Below are positions 41,126 through 50,093 of a stretch of DNA of 64,000 nt, in pieces. A model generated the notes under the pieces. The model had not been told where the DNA came from. It did no database searches and saw only the letters and a program-made list of their open reading frames with translations. Numbering within the stretch: the first letter of the stretch is position 1; each line of letters begins with the position of its first letter. Position numbers and translations under genes: made by a program. The stretch spans positions 62,001-126,000 of the forward strand of contig JAEUOS010000063.1 of assembly GCA_016790695.1 (NCBI GenBank). The letters run 5' to 3'. This stretch comes from Burkholderiales bacterium. GTDB taxonomy: Bacteria > Pseudomonadota > Gammaproteobacteria > Burkholderiales > JAEUOS01.

Positions 41126-43363
41126 TCACTTCTCCTGGGCGGCGGCGCGCGCGCCGGGTTCGATCCAAACCTCGTCGATGCTGCCGGTGTAGCGGTAGCT
41201 GCCATGGCGCTCGAACAGCTCCCAGAACACCGGGGCGCGGCGGTCGAGGCCGACGTCGAGCCCCTCGAAGGGGCCGTTCATCAGCGTGGGCGAGAGCTCG
41301 GTCCAGGCGCTGGCTTCGCCGCCGTCGATCAGCAGGCGGCCGCGGCCGCGGCGGTTGCCCAGCGCCTCGTACTCGATCACCGCCTCGTGCGCGCCCGGCG
41401 CGAGGTTCACCGGCGGGAAATTCACCGGCACGCCGAAGCCGTTGTAGTGGAAATTGACGCGGTCGGATTCGAGGTACATCACCATGCCGCCGATGGTGTC
41501 GCCCAGCGACCACAGGATGCCGGCGTCGCCGGCGCGCTGGGTGAAGCGCACGCGGATGCGGAAGGCGCGGTTGGCGATCATCGGCATGACGTCGGTGCGC
41601 GCCGCGGTCTGCGGGCCCGGCACGAAGCGCCGCGGGTGGTTGGAGCGCTCGCGCATCCATGCCGGCACGTCGGAGAACTTGCCCGGCCGGCCGCGATTGT
41701 CCAGCGGGTAGACGAAGTGCTTCCACGCCGCGGCGTCGAAGGCGTCGACGAGTTCCTTGAGTTTCTGCGGGTGCTGCGCCGCGAGGTCGGTCGACTCGGA
41801 GAAGTCCTCGTCGAGGTTGTGCAGCGTCCAGTTGTCCATGTCGACCGGCGTGTCGCGGATCTGCAGCGAGCGGGCCAGCCAGCCGCTTCGATAGTAGGCG
41901 CGGTTGGACCAGCACTCGTAGTACTGCTCGCTGCGCGGCGAGGGCGCGTTCTCCAGGAACAGCCGCGCGCAACTCACCCCGTCGAGCGCCCGCGCCGGCT
42001 TGCCGTGGCTCGTTTCGAGGCGGGGCACGCCTGCCATGTCGAGCAGGGTCGGCATGACGTCGGTGACGTGCATGAACTGCCGGCGGATCGCGCCCGTGTC
42101 CTTGATCCTCGCCGGCCAGGAGGCGATGAACGAGACGCGCCGGCCGCCGCCGCCCGTGTAGGTCTTGAAGCTGGGAAAGGGCGTGTTCGACACCTCGCCC
42201 CAGGCCGTCGGGTACAGCGAGATGCTCTGCGGGCCGCCCAGTCGGGACAGCATGCCGCGCTCGTGCTCGAGCGGATGGTTCGGCAGGCCCGAATAGCGGC
42301 GGTTGTTGAGGACCATGCCGTGCTCGCCGCCCGCGTCGGTGCCGCCGTTGTCGGAGGAGAACAGGATGATGGTGTTGTCGAGCTCGCCGATCGACTCGAG
42401 GTAGCGCACCAGCTTGCCGATGTTCTGGTCGGCGTTGTCGAGCATGCCCGCGAAGGCCTCCATGTGGCGCGCGTACAGCGGCCGGTTCTCCGGCGCGGTG
42501 TCGTCCCAGCGCGGCGCGCGCGGGTCGGAGGCGGGCAGCTTCGTGCCGGGCGGAATCAGACCCATCTCGATCTGCCGGCGGTGGCGCGCCTCGCGCGCGG
42601 CCGTCCAGCCGGCGTCGTAGCGGCCCTTGTACTTGGCCATGTCCGAGGGCTTGGCCTGCAGCGGCGCGTGCATGGCGTTGTTGGCGACGTAGAGGAAGAA
42701 CGGCTTTTCCGGGCTCGACTCGCGCAGTTCCTTGACGAAGCGGATCGCCTGGTTCATCCAGTCGTCGCCCGTGTAGTAGTCGCGCGGATACTCGTCGACC
42801 GGCAGCACCTGGTTGCCCAGCATCAGCCGCGCCGGGAAGAAGTGGTTGGTCTCGCCGTCCATGAAGCCGTAGAAGGTGTCGAAGCCGCGCTGCGAGGGCC
42901 AGTTGTGCTTGGATCCGCCCGGCACGTTGTCGGCCGCCGGCGTGTTGTGCCACTTGCCGACCATGATGGTCTCGTAGCCGGCGGCGCGCAGGGTCTCCGG
43001 CAGCGTCGCCGCGTCCATCGGCAGCTCGCCCGAATATCCCGGGTAGCCCGGATGGTTGTTGGCGAGCCACCCGGTGCCCACGCCGTGGGCGTTGCAGCCG
43101 GTGAGCAGCGCCGCGCGCGCCGGCGAGCAGATCGCGTGCGTGGTGTAGTGGGTCAGGCGCACGCCGCGCGCGGCCAGCGCGTCGATGTTGGGGGTGTCGA
43201 TCTCGGAGCCGTAGCAGCCCGGGTCGCTCCAGCCCATGTCGTCCATGAAGACGATGACGATGTTGGGCGCCCCCTTTCTTGCGGTCTTGCGCTCGGGCCA
43301 CCAGGGGGTGGATTCCTCGCGGGTGCGGCCGATCTTGCCGGCGAACTCGGCGAACTCTGACAT
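41126..43363 (-). CDS. Large arylsulfatase
   Basis: 745 residues. The sulfatase domain starts near residue 33 (NIVIVFMDDMG); the formylglycine motif is CSPAR with Cys79, and FSSDNGGTDAGGEHG near residue 335 is the metal/active-site strand. About 180 residues at the C-terminus form an extra beta-rich domain (from about 560: ANRAFRIRVRFTQ, GDAGILWSLGD, NFHYNGFGVPVNF), as in the long arylsulfatases of mycobacteria. No signal peptide. ATG 43363 has GGAGAG upstream. It is coupled to the Bug gene two bases downstream. Confidence 0.92.
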   Translation of the reverse strand: MSEFAEFAGKIGRTREESTPWWPERKTARKGAPNIVIVFMDDMGWSDPGCYGSEIDTPNIDALAARGVRLTHYTTHAICSPARAALLTGCNAHGVGTGWLANNHPGYPGYSGELPMDAATLPETLRAAGYETIMVGKWHNTPAADNVPGGSKHNWPSQRGFDTFYGFMDGETNHFFPARLMLGNQVLPVDEYPRDYYTGDDWMNQAIRFVKELRESSPEKPFFLYVANNAMHAPLQAKPSDMAKYKGRYDAGWTAAREARHRRQIEMGLIPPGTKLPASDPRAPRWDDTAPENRPLYARHMEAFAGMLDNADQNIGKLVRYLESIGELDNTIILFSSDNGGTDAGGEHGMVLNNRRYSGLPNHPLEHERGMLSRLGGPQSISLYPTAWGEVSNTPFPSFKTYTGGGGRRVSFIASWPARIKDTGAIRRQFMHVTDVMPTLLDMAGVPRLETSHGKPARALDGVSCARLFLENAPSPRSEQYYECWSNRAYYRSGWLARSLQIRDTPVDMDNWTLHNLDEDFSESTDLAAQHPQKLKELVDAFDAAAWKHFVYPLDNRGRPGKFSDVPAWMRERSNHPRRFVPGPQTAARTDVMPMIANRAFRIRVRFTQRAGDAGILWSLGDTIGGMVMYLESDRVNFHYNGFGVPVNFPPVNLAPGAHEAVIEYEALGNRRGRGRLLIDGGEASAWTELSPTLMNGPFEGLDVGLDRRAPVFWELFERHGSYRYTGSIDEVWIEPGARAAAQEK

Positions 43364-43388
43364 GGGCGGTCTCTCCGGGGTGTCTGGA

Positions 43389-44867
43389 TCAATAGGCGAC
43401 GGCGCGCGGCGGGCCCGCGCTCACCGTCGCCATCATGGCATCGAGGTGGTTCTTGAGCAATCGCAGCTTGAGCTCGCGCGCGGCGGGGTCGTTCCACAGG
43501 TTGTCGAACTCGCCGGGATCGGCGTCGAGGTCGTAGATCTCGCCGATCTCGTGGCCGTGGTAGACCACGCTCTTGTGGCGCCCGTCGAAGACCATCGATC
43601 CGTGCGTGTGGTCGGCGTGCTGCGGTCCGCCGATCGAATCCTTGAACTCGGCGACGACGCGTTGCTTGTGCACGTGCGGGTCGGCCGCGCCCTGCAGCAG
43701 CGGCAGCAGCGAGCGGCCCTGCATCGATTCCGGCACCGGCAGCCCGGCGGCCTGCAGCAGCGTCGGCGCGACGTCGACGGTCTCGACCAGGGCCTCGCTC
43801 TGCAGGCCCTGGCGAAAGCGCGCCGGCCAGGAGAAGATCATCGGGATGTGGACCAGGCCTTCGAAGAAGCGGCAGCCCTTGAGGATGAGGCCATGGTCGC
43901 CGAGCAGTTCGCCGTGGTCGCTCATGTAGACGATGACGGTGTTCTCGAGCTGGCCGGTGGCGGCCAGGCAGTCGACGATGCGCGCGAACTGGTCGTCGAT
44001 GAGCCGGATCATCGCGTAGTAGTTGGCCTTGACCTCGAGCGCGTCGTAGGAGGCCGGCGGGGCGGACGCCACCAGGTCGTGCTCGCGCTCGACGACCGGC
44101 GAGGCGGTGCGGCGCACGCGCGGGTCGACCGCCACCTTGGTCTGCTGGTCGATCGCGGCGAAGGCCGTCTGGCGCTCGATGTCGGAGGCGCGGAACAGCG
44201 GCGGCGGGAGCGCGGCGGCGTCGATCTTCGCGATGTACTCGGCCGGCGCGTCGAACGGCGCGTGCGGGTCGAACGGGTTGACGGACAGCAGCCAGGGGCC
44301 GTCGCGCTGCTCGGTGATGAAGCGGATCGCCATCTCCGAGCACCAGGTCGTCTGGTGATACGCCGCCGGCACGCCGGGACCGCAGAAGTGGTTGACCGGC
44401 TCGTAGAGGGCGACCGGGTCGACCTTCTTCTCGTGCCGCAGCCAGGTCTCGTAGTCGTGGCCGCGCGCCGAATCAGGCGTGGGGTGGTGGCTCCACAGGA
44501 ACATGCGGTAGCCGTCGTCGGGGCGCTTCTCGTAGTACTTGGCCGCCGACAGGTGCAGCTTGCCGATGAGGCCGCAGTCGTAGCCGGCGTCGGCGAAGAT
44601 GCGCGTGACGAGCTTTTCGTGCGCGGGGAAGAACGCGTTGCCGTTGCGGTAGACGTGATGGCTCGCCGGATAGCGCCCGGTGAGGAAGGACGCGCGCGAG
44701 GGCGTGCAGATCTGGCTCTGCGCATAGGCGCGGCGAAACGCGACGCCGCGCGCGCACAGGGCGTCCAGCGCCGGGGTTTCGATGTGCGCCTGGCCCAGCG
44801 CGCGGATGGTGTCGTGGCGCTGCTGGTCGGCGCAGTACCAGAGGATGTTGGGGCGTCGTGCCGTCAT
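43389..44867 (-). CDS. Sulfatase family hydrolase
   Basis: 492 residues. Formylglycine motif CTPSR with Cys54 (QSQICTPSRASFLTG); metal ligands in YCADQQRHD and MSDHGELLGDHG near residue 320. No signal peptide. The ATG follows directly after the TAG of the Bug gene at 44868-45818 (TAGATG), so translation is coupled. The DPHAPFDAP block and the C-terminal IYDLDADPGEFDN are standard for the family. Substrate unknown; it is one of three sulfatases in this leftward run. Confidence 0.92.
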   Translation of the reverse strand: MTARRPNILWYCADQQRHDTIRALGQAHIETPALDALCARGVAFRRAYAQSQICTPSRASFLTGRYPASHHVYRNGNAFFPAHEKLVTRIFADAGYDCGLIGKLHLSAAKYYEKRPDDGYRMFLWSHHPTPDSARGHDYETWLRHEKKVDPVALYEPVNHFCGPGVPAAYHQTTWCSEMAIRFITEQRDGPWLLSVNPFDPHAPFDAPAEYIAKIDAAALPPPLFRASDIERQTAFAAIDQQTKVAVDPRVRRTASPVVEREHDLVASAPPASYDALEVKANYYAMIRLIDDQFARIVDCLAATGQLENTVIVYMSDHGELLGDHGLILKGCRFFEGLVHIPMIFSWPARFRQGLQSEALVETVDVAPTLLQAAGLPVPESMQGRSLLPLLQGAADPHVHKQRVVAEFKDSIGGPQHADHTHGSMVFDGRHKSVVYHGHEIGEIYDLDADPGEFDNLWNDPAARELKLRLLKNHLDAMMATVSAGPPRAVAY

Positions 44868-45818
44868 CTATTCGAACTTGATTCCCGCATCCTTGACGAT
44901 GCGCGCGACCTTGTCGGTCTCGTTGCGGATGAACTCGCCGAACTCCTGCGGGGTGCCGCTGCGCGCGGCCAGGCCGAGGTTGGTCAGGCGCTCGCGGACC
45001 TCCGCCGACGCGGCGATCGCGGCGAACTCCTCGTTGAGCTTCCGGACGGCGTCGGCGGGCATGGCGGCCGGTCCGAGGAAGCCCCACCAGTTGGTGAACT
45101 CGAAGCCCTTGACGGTCTCGCCGATGCCGGGCACATCCGGCAGCGCGGGCAGGCGCGGTCCGGTGACCCCGATCGCGCGGAGCTTTCCTCCCTTGACCTG
45201 GGCGAATGCGCTGCCGTCGAACAGCACGTCGACCTCGCCGCCGAGAATGCCGGTGATCGCCTGCGCGCCGCCCTTGAACGGCACGTGCAGCGCCTGGATG
45301 CCCGTCATCGACTTCAGCAGCTCGACCGCCAGGTGATTCGGCGAGCCGATACCGGAGGTCGCGAGGGTCAGCTTGCCGGGCGCCGCGCGCGCGGCGGCGA
45401 TCAGGTCGGCGATCGAATGCAGGTTCGAGCGCGGATTGACCGTCACGACCACCGACACCGAGGTGACCAGCGCGACCGGCGCGAAGTCGCGCAGCTGGTA
45501 CTCGCGGTTCGGATTGGTGTGCCCGGTGATCACCATCGAGCCCAGGTCGCCGATCGTGATGTGGTAGCCGTCGGCCGGCGCCTTGGCGGCGATCCCCAGG
45601 CCGAGCGAACCGGCGGCGCCGCCGCGATTGTCGAACACCACCGGCTGCCCGGTGCGCTCCGCGAGCTTCTGCCCGAACAGGCGCGCGACGATGTCGGTGT
45701 TGCCGCCCGGCGCGTACGGCACCAGCAGGCGGATCGGGCGCGCCGGGTAGGACTGCGCCGCGGCGCCGGCGGGCAGCGCGCAGGCGGCAGCGATGAGGCA
45801 CGACGCGGCGATGCGCAT
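44868..45818 (-). CDS. Bug family substrate-binding protein
   Basis: 316 residues. Sec signal (ASCLIAAACALPAGAAAQ, cut near residue 22) followed by RPIRLLVPYAPGGNTD, DNRGGAAGSLG and PADGYHIT; the last motif is slightly unusual. ATG 45818 has AAGGAG upstream. It lies 19 bases after the large arylsulfatase gene and abuts the next sulfatase gene, so it is embedded in a sulfatase-Bug-sulfatase arrangement. Confidence 0.93.
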   Translation of the reverse strand: MRIAASCLIAAACALPAGAAAQSYPARPIRLLVPYAPGGNTDIVARLFGQKLAERTGQPVVFDNRGGAAGSLGLGIAAKAPADGYHITIGDLGSMVITGHTNPNREYQLRDFAPVALVTSVSVVVTVNPRSNLHSIADLIAAARAAPGKLTLATSGIGSPNHLAVELLKSMTGIQALHVPFKGGAQAITGILGGEVDVLFDGSAFAQVKGGKLRAIGVTGPRLPALPDVPGIGETVKGFEFTNWWGFLGPAAMPADAVRKLNEEFAAIAASAEVRERLTNLGLAARSGTPQEFGEFIRNETDKVARIVKDAGIKFE

Positions 45819-45837
45819 GGCGGCTCCTTTCGAACAG

Positions 45838-48138
45838 TCAGTGGTCGGCCCACGCCGCGCGCAGCTGTGCGTCGGCGTCGGCGGCCGCGCCCGGCGGGCC
45901 GGTGGTGACCACCACCTGCGCGATGCGACCGGTGAAGCGGAACGGCGACACGTAGTCCGGCGTCACCGGCACGCCGGAGTCGTAGCCGCAGCACAGGCCC
46001 TCGCCGGAGGTCTCGATCACCGCGGGGATGGTGCGCGGGATCTCGGCCTCGCCGACCTTGCGATCGTCGAAATACAGGGCGCCGATGCCGCAGTGCTCGC
46101 CGGTGCGGGTGAAGGCGAATCCCAGGCGCACCCTGCCCGCGGGCACCGGCGCGGTCGAGACCACGCGGTACTCGGCCAGGCCGAGGTAGTTGTGCACGTA
46201 GACCAGGCGGCCGTCCTTGACGTACAGGGAGTAGCCGGCGAACCAGCTGCCGTGGGCGAGCAGGACGCCCGCGGCGCCGCCGGCGGGGATCTCGACCTCG
46301 GCGACGATCGCGTGCGAGCGGTTCTTCAGGTTGACCGCGGTGTACTCGAACTGCGCCGCCATGCCGGGGTAGTAGACGTGGCGGTCGCCCTGGGACACGG
46401 TGGACGGCTTGCGCTCGCCCATGCGCAGCTGCATGCGCGAATCGAGCGGCAGCACGTTGTACTTGCCCGCCTCGATCCACCAGCGCTCGATCAGCTCCTT
46501 GAGCTTCTCCGGATGCCGGTCGGCGAGGTCGGTGCTCTCGGAGAAGTCCTGGGCGACGTGGTAGAGCTCCCACTTCTGCGCGTCGAGCATCGCCTCGGTC
46601 ATGAAGTCGCCCTGCGGCTGCTCGACCACGGCCTTCCAGCCGTCGGCCCAGAGCGCGCGCGAGCCGATCATCTCGTAGTACTGCACCTTCTTCGCGGTCG
46701 GCGCCGCGCCATCGTCGAAGGTGTGGGCGAAGCTCACGCCTTCGAGCGGGCGCTGCGGGATGCCGTTGAGAACCGCGGGCGGCTCGAGGCCGAGCGCGTC
46801 GAGCAGCGTCGGCGTGATGTCGACCACGTGCGCATACTGGCCGCGCACCTCGCCGCGCGCGCGGATGCCCTTGGGCCAGTGCACGATCAGCGGGTCGCTC
46901 ATGCCGCCCTGATGCAGGTATCTTTTCCAGCGTCTCAGCGGCGTATTCCCGGCCCAGGCCCAGCCCCACGCGTAGTTGGTGAACGAGCGGATGCCGCCCC
47001 ACTCGTCGAGGTGCCTCAGGTTGTCCTCGATGCTGGCCTCGACGCGGTTGGGGAACTGGCATTCGTTGAACGAGCCGTGCTCGCCGCCCTCGGCCGAGGC
47101 GCCGTTGTCGGAGGTGAGCATGATGATCGTGTTGTCGAGCTCGCCCATGCGCTCGAGGTGCGCGATGACGCGGCCGATGTGGTGGTCGGTCTGCTCGAGG
47201 AAGGCGGCGTAGACCTCCATCTGGCGCGCGTAGAGGCGCTGCGCGTCGGCCGACAGGCTGTCCCAGGCCCTGACCTGCGGCGGCCGCGGCGCGATCTTCG
47301 TGCCCGGCGGCACGATGCCCATCTTCAGCTGGCGCGCGAACACCTCCTCGCGCCAGGCGTCCCAGCCGCGATCGAAGCGGCCGCGGTAGCGCTCGATCCA
47401 TGCCTTCTCGACCTGGTGCGGCGCGTGCCCGGCGCCGAGGCAGTAGTACATGAAGAACGGCTTGGCGGGCGCGACCGTGCGCAGGTCGACCAGGTACTCG
47501 ATGGCGCGGTCGGCGAGGTCGGCGTTCAGGTGATAGCTCTCGTCGCCGGTGAACGGCGGCGCGATGTAGTGGCTGTCGTGGATCAGCGTCGGCGACCACT
47601 GGCTGGTCTTGCCGCCGATGAAGCCGTAATAGCGCTCGAAGCCGCGCGACAGCGGCCAGCGCGCCTTCGAGGCGCCCGACGCGTACTCGCCGGCCAGCGT
47701 CAGGTGCCACTTGCCGATGGCGAAGGTCGCGTAGCCGTTGGCGAGCAGCATTTCGGAGAGAAAGCCGTTCTCCCTGGGCACCATGCCGTTGTAGCCGGGG
47801 TAGCCGGTCGCCATCTCCTGGATGATGCCCACGCCGTTGGAATGGTGGTTGCGGCCGGTCAGCAGGCACGCGCGCGTCGGCGAGCAGATCGCGGTGGTGT
47901 GGAAGTCGCGGTAGCGCAGCCCGCCGGCGGCGAGCCGGTCGAAGGTCGGCGTGGCGATGTCGGAGCCGAAGCAGCCGAGCTGCGCGAAGCCGACGTCGTC
48001 GAGCAGGAAGACGAGCACGTTGGGCGCGCCGTCCTTGGCCTTCGGCGGCATCGGCCAGGCCGGCTCGGAGGTGGCGGCGGTGCGCCCGATCGTCCCGGTG
48101 AACGGCGTGCCCTCGGGGTAGGTCTTGAGTTCCTTCAC
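45838..48138 (-). CDS. Large arylsulfatase, GTG start
   Basis: 766 residues. The sulfatase domain runs from about residue 38 (APNVLVFLLDDVG); the formylglycine motif is CSPTR with Cys85 and the second active-site strand is LTSDNGASAEGGEHG near residue 340. A C-terminal beta-rich domain of about 200 residues follows (from about 560). It has the same architecture as the 745-residue enzyme at 41126-43363 but differs in many positions, so the two are diverged relatives. GTG 48138 has GGAGG five bases upstream. No signal peptide. It lies 33 bases after the Bug gene at 48172. Confidence 0.92.
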   Translation of the reverse strand: MKELKTYPEGTPFTGTIGRTAATSEPAWPMPPKAKDGAPNVLVFLLDDVGFAQLGCFGSDIATPTFDRLAAGGLRYRDFHTTAICSPTRACLLTGRNHHSNGVGIIQEMATGYPGYNGMVPRENGFLSEMLLANGYATFAIGKWHLTLAGEYASGASKARWPLSRGFERYYGFIGGKTSQWSPTLIHDSHYIAPPFTGDESYHLNADLADRAIEYLVDLRTVAPAKPFFMYYCLGAGHAPHQVEKAWIERYRGRFDRGWDAWREEVFARQLKMGIVPPGTKIAPRPPQVRAWDSLSADAQRLYARQMEVYAAFLEQTDHHIGRVIAHLERMGELDNTIIMLTSDNGASAEGGEHGSFNECQFPNRVEASIEDNLRHLDEWGGIRSFTNYAWGWAWAGNTPLRRWKRYLHQGGMSDPLIVHWPKGIRARGEVRGQYAHVVDITPTLLDALGLEPPAVLNGIPQRPLEGVSFAHTFDDGAAPTAKKVQYYEMIGSRALWADGWKAVVEQPQGDFMTEAMLDAQKWELYHVAQDFSESTDLADRHPEKLKELIERWWIEAGKYNVLPLDSRMQLRMGERKPSTVSQGDRHVYYPGMAAQFEYTAVNLKNRSHAIVAEVEIPAGGAAGVLLAHGSWFAGYSLYVKDGRLVYVHNYLGLAEYRVVSTAPVPAGRVRLGFAFTRTGEHCGIGALYFDDRKVGEAEIPRTIPAVIETSGEGLCCGYDSGVPVTPDYVSPFRFTGRIAQVVVTTGPPGAAADADAQLRAAWADH

Positions 48139-48171
48139 GTCATCCTCCGGTTGGCGGCGCCGCGGCGCCGG

Positions 48172-49143
48172 CTACTGCACCACGACGTTGGCGGCCTTGA
48201 CGGCGGCCGACCAGCGGCCGTGCTCGGCGTCGAGAAAGCGCGCGAACTCCTCGATCGTGCTGCCGGCGACGTCCGCGCCCTGCGCGGCGAGGCGCTCGGC
48301 GACGTCCGGCGACTTGAGCGCGGCGACGATGTCGGCGTTGAGGCGGGCGACGACGTCCCGCGGCGTCGCCGCCGGCGCGGTGACGCCGAACCACGCATAG
48401 GCCTCGTACTGCGGGAAGCCGGCTTCCTTGAGCGTGGGCACCTCCGGCCAGTAGGAGACCCGGCGCGCCGAGGAGACGGCAAGGACGTTGAGCTTGCCGG
48501 CCTTGACGTTGGGCATCACCTCGAGGGGGCTCGCGAACATGAACGCGATCTGCCCGCCCACCAGGTCGAGCACCGCCGGGCCGCCGCCCTTGTAGGGCAC
48601 GTGGATCGCGTCGATGCCCGACTGCAGGCGGAACAGCTCGACCGCCAGGTGCGGCAGGCTGCCGTTGCCCGGCGTGCCGTAGGAGAGCTTGCCCGGGTCC
48701 TTCCTGATCATCGCGACGAAGTCGGCGACGCTCCTCACCGGCATGCGCGCCGGGTTGACCGTGACCACCAGCGGGTTGGTGACGAGCAGCGTCACCGGGG
48801 TGAAGTCGCGCCGGCTGTCGTAGGGCAGCTTGGGGTAGGCGTACTGCGTGATCACGAACGGCGCCGGCGAGAGCAGGATGGTGTGACCGTCGGCGGGCGA
48901 CTTGGCGACGAAGTCGGCGCCGATGGTGGTGGCGGCGCCCGGCTTGTTGTCGATGACCACCGGCTGGCCCCAGCGCTCGGCGAGCTTCTGCCCGACCGTG
49001 CGCGCGACGACATCGGACTGGCCGCCGGGGGCGAACGGGACGACGAAGCGCACCGGCTTGGACGGGAAGGACTGGGCGTGGAGCAGGCCGGCGCCGAGCG
49101 CGCAAAGCACGGCCAGGCCCGCGCGGGCGCGGATGCGGATCAT
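48172..49143 (-). CDS. Bug family substrate-binding protein
   Basis: 323 residues. Sec signal (GLAVLCALGAGLLHAQ, cut near residue 24), then KPVRFVVPFAPGGQSD, DNKPGAATTIG and PADGHTIL. ATG 49143 has GGAGG about eleven bases upstream. First gene of the leftward sulfatase-Bug run, divergent from a GntR/FadR regulator; a perfect palindrome lies 18 bases before its start, so it is probably under direct repression by that regulator. Confidence 0.93.
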   Translation of the reverse strand: MIRIRARAGLAVLCALGAGLLHAQSFPSKPVRFVVPFAPGGQSDVVARTVGQKLAERWGQPVVIDNKPGAATTIGADFVAKSPADGHTILLSPAPFVITQYAYPKLPYDSRRDFTPVTLLVTNPLVVTVNPARMPVRSVADFVAMIRKDPGKLSYGTPGNGSLPHLAVELFRLQSGIDAIHVPYKGGGPAVLDLVGGQIAFMFASPLEVMPNVKAGKLNVLAVSSARRVSYWPEVPTLKEAGFPQYEAYAWFGVTAPAATPRDVVARLNADIVAALKSPDVAERLAAQGADVAGSTIEEFARFLDAEHGRWSAAVKAANVVVQ

Positions 49144-49161
49144 GGGCGGTCGCCTCCAGGA

Positions 49162-49178
49162 GGTCTGAATTTCAGACC
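49162..49178. promoter_or_regulatory. Perfect palindrome, candidate GntR/FadR-family operator
   Basis: GGTCTGAATTTCAGACC: arms GGTCTGAA and TTCAGACC around one central base. It lies between the divergent Bug gene (start 49143) and GntR gene (start 49264), just upstream of the Bug ribosome-binding site. FadR-subfamily regulators commonly bind short palindromes with GGTC/GACC ends next to their own gene, so this is a strong operator candidate. Confidence 0.7.
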
Positions 49179-49226
49179 AATCTACGCTGCCCGCCAGGGC
49201 GTGTCAATTTGGCGCCGCAGCATCGC

Positions 49227-49255
49227 TTGACCGCTGCCGCGCGTCTCGGCAGACT
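49227..49255 (+). promoter_or_regulatory. Promoter of the GntR regulator, nearly leaderless
   Basis: TTGACC (49227-49232), 17-base spacer, CAGACT (49250-49255), then eight bases to ATG 49264. The same pattern, TTGACC-N17-CAGACT with nine bases to ATG, precedes the sulfatase at 51178. No ribosome-binding site lies before ATG 49264, which supports a leaderless or near-leaderless transcript. Confidence 0.45.
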
Positions 49256-49263
49256 GCGTGCCC

Positions 49264-50016
49264 ATGTCCATCCAGCCGATCGCCGCGCCGCGGCTGTACC
49301 AGCGCATCGCCGAGGAGATCGGCCGGCTGATCGACGCGGGCACGTTCCGGCCCGGCGATCGCCTGCCGGCCGAGCGCGAACTCGCGCGCTCGCTCGCGGT
49401 GTCGCGCAGTTCGCTGCGCGAGGCGCTGGGCGCCCTGGAGATGGCCGGGCGCATCGTCATCCGCGTTGGCTCAGGGGCCTACGTCGCGCCCGCGCGCGCG
49501 CCGCGCGCGGGGCGCCCGGGGCGCGCCGGGCCCGCGGGCGAGATCTCGCCCTTCGACGTGCTGCGCACGCGCCGCCTGGTCGAGGCGGAGGCGGCGGCAC
49601 TGGCGGCGCGCCACGCGACGCCGGCGCAGGTGAAGGCGATGGCCGGCGCATTCGAGCGCCTTGCGGCCGACATGCGCGCCGGCATCGTGCAGTCGGCCGC
49701 CGATCGCGCGTTCCACCTCGCGATCGCGCAGGCCAGCGGCAACACCGCGCTGGCGCTGGTGATCGAGCGGCTGTGGGCGGAATCCGCGCAGCCGCTGTCG
49801 ACGCGCATGGAGGAACTCTTCGTCACGCGCGGCCGCCGGCGCGACAATATCGGCGAGCACCGGGCGGTGCTCGAGGCGATCCGCGCCGGGGATGCCGCGG
49901 GGGCGCGCGGCGCGATGCGCCGGCACCTGGCGAACGCGGAGCGGCAGCGCCTCGCGCAACTGCGCGGCGGTGAGGCGCAGGGTACTGGCCGCGGCAGGCG
50001 AGAGGCTGCGCGCTAG
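49264..50016 (+). CDS. GntR family (FadR subfamily) transcriptional regulator
   Basis: 250 residues. N-terminal winged helix-turn-helix (residues 8-75: LYQRIAEEIGRLIDAG, PGDRLPAERELARSLAVSRSSLREAL, IVIRVGSGAYV) and a C-terminal FCD effector domain (about 95-235, with AFHLAIAQASGN and GEHRAVLEAIRAGD carrying likely metal-binding His residues). Divergent from the leftward sulfatase-Bug genes, with a perfect palindrome between them. Probably represses that run until a catabolic acid binds. Confidence 0.93.
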   Translation: MSIQPIAAPRLYQRIAEEIGRLIDAGTFRPGDRLPAERELARSLAVSRSSLREALGALEMAGRIVIRVGSGAYVAPARAPRAGRPGRAGPAGEISPFDVLRTRRLVEAEAAALAARHATPAQVKAMAGAFERLAADMRAGIVQSAADRAFHLAIAQASGNTALALVIERLWAESAQPLSTRMEELFVTRGRRRDNIGEHRAVLEAIRAGDAAGARGAMRRHLANAERQRLAQLRGGEAQGTGRGRREAAR

Positions 50017-50093
50017 CGGTACCCGGCCATGCGGCCGGTCGGCGTGCGATGATGATGGCGACGCGTCCGCGACGGGCGCAGGGGGAGGGAGCA

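Noticed and set aside
43236-45908. Plus-strand open frame of about 890 codons
   Set aside because: Shadow of the sulfatase and Bug genes on the other strand; composition is not protein-like.
45793-49230. Plus-strand open frame of about 1145 codons
   Set aside because: Antisense to two well-supported genes (large arylsulfatase and Bug). The predicted protein is low-complexity and matches no family.
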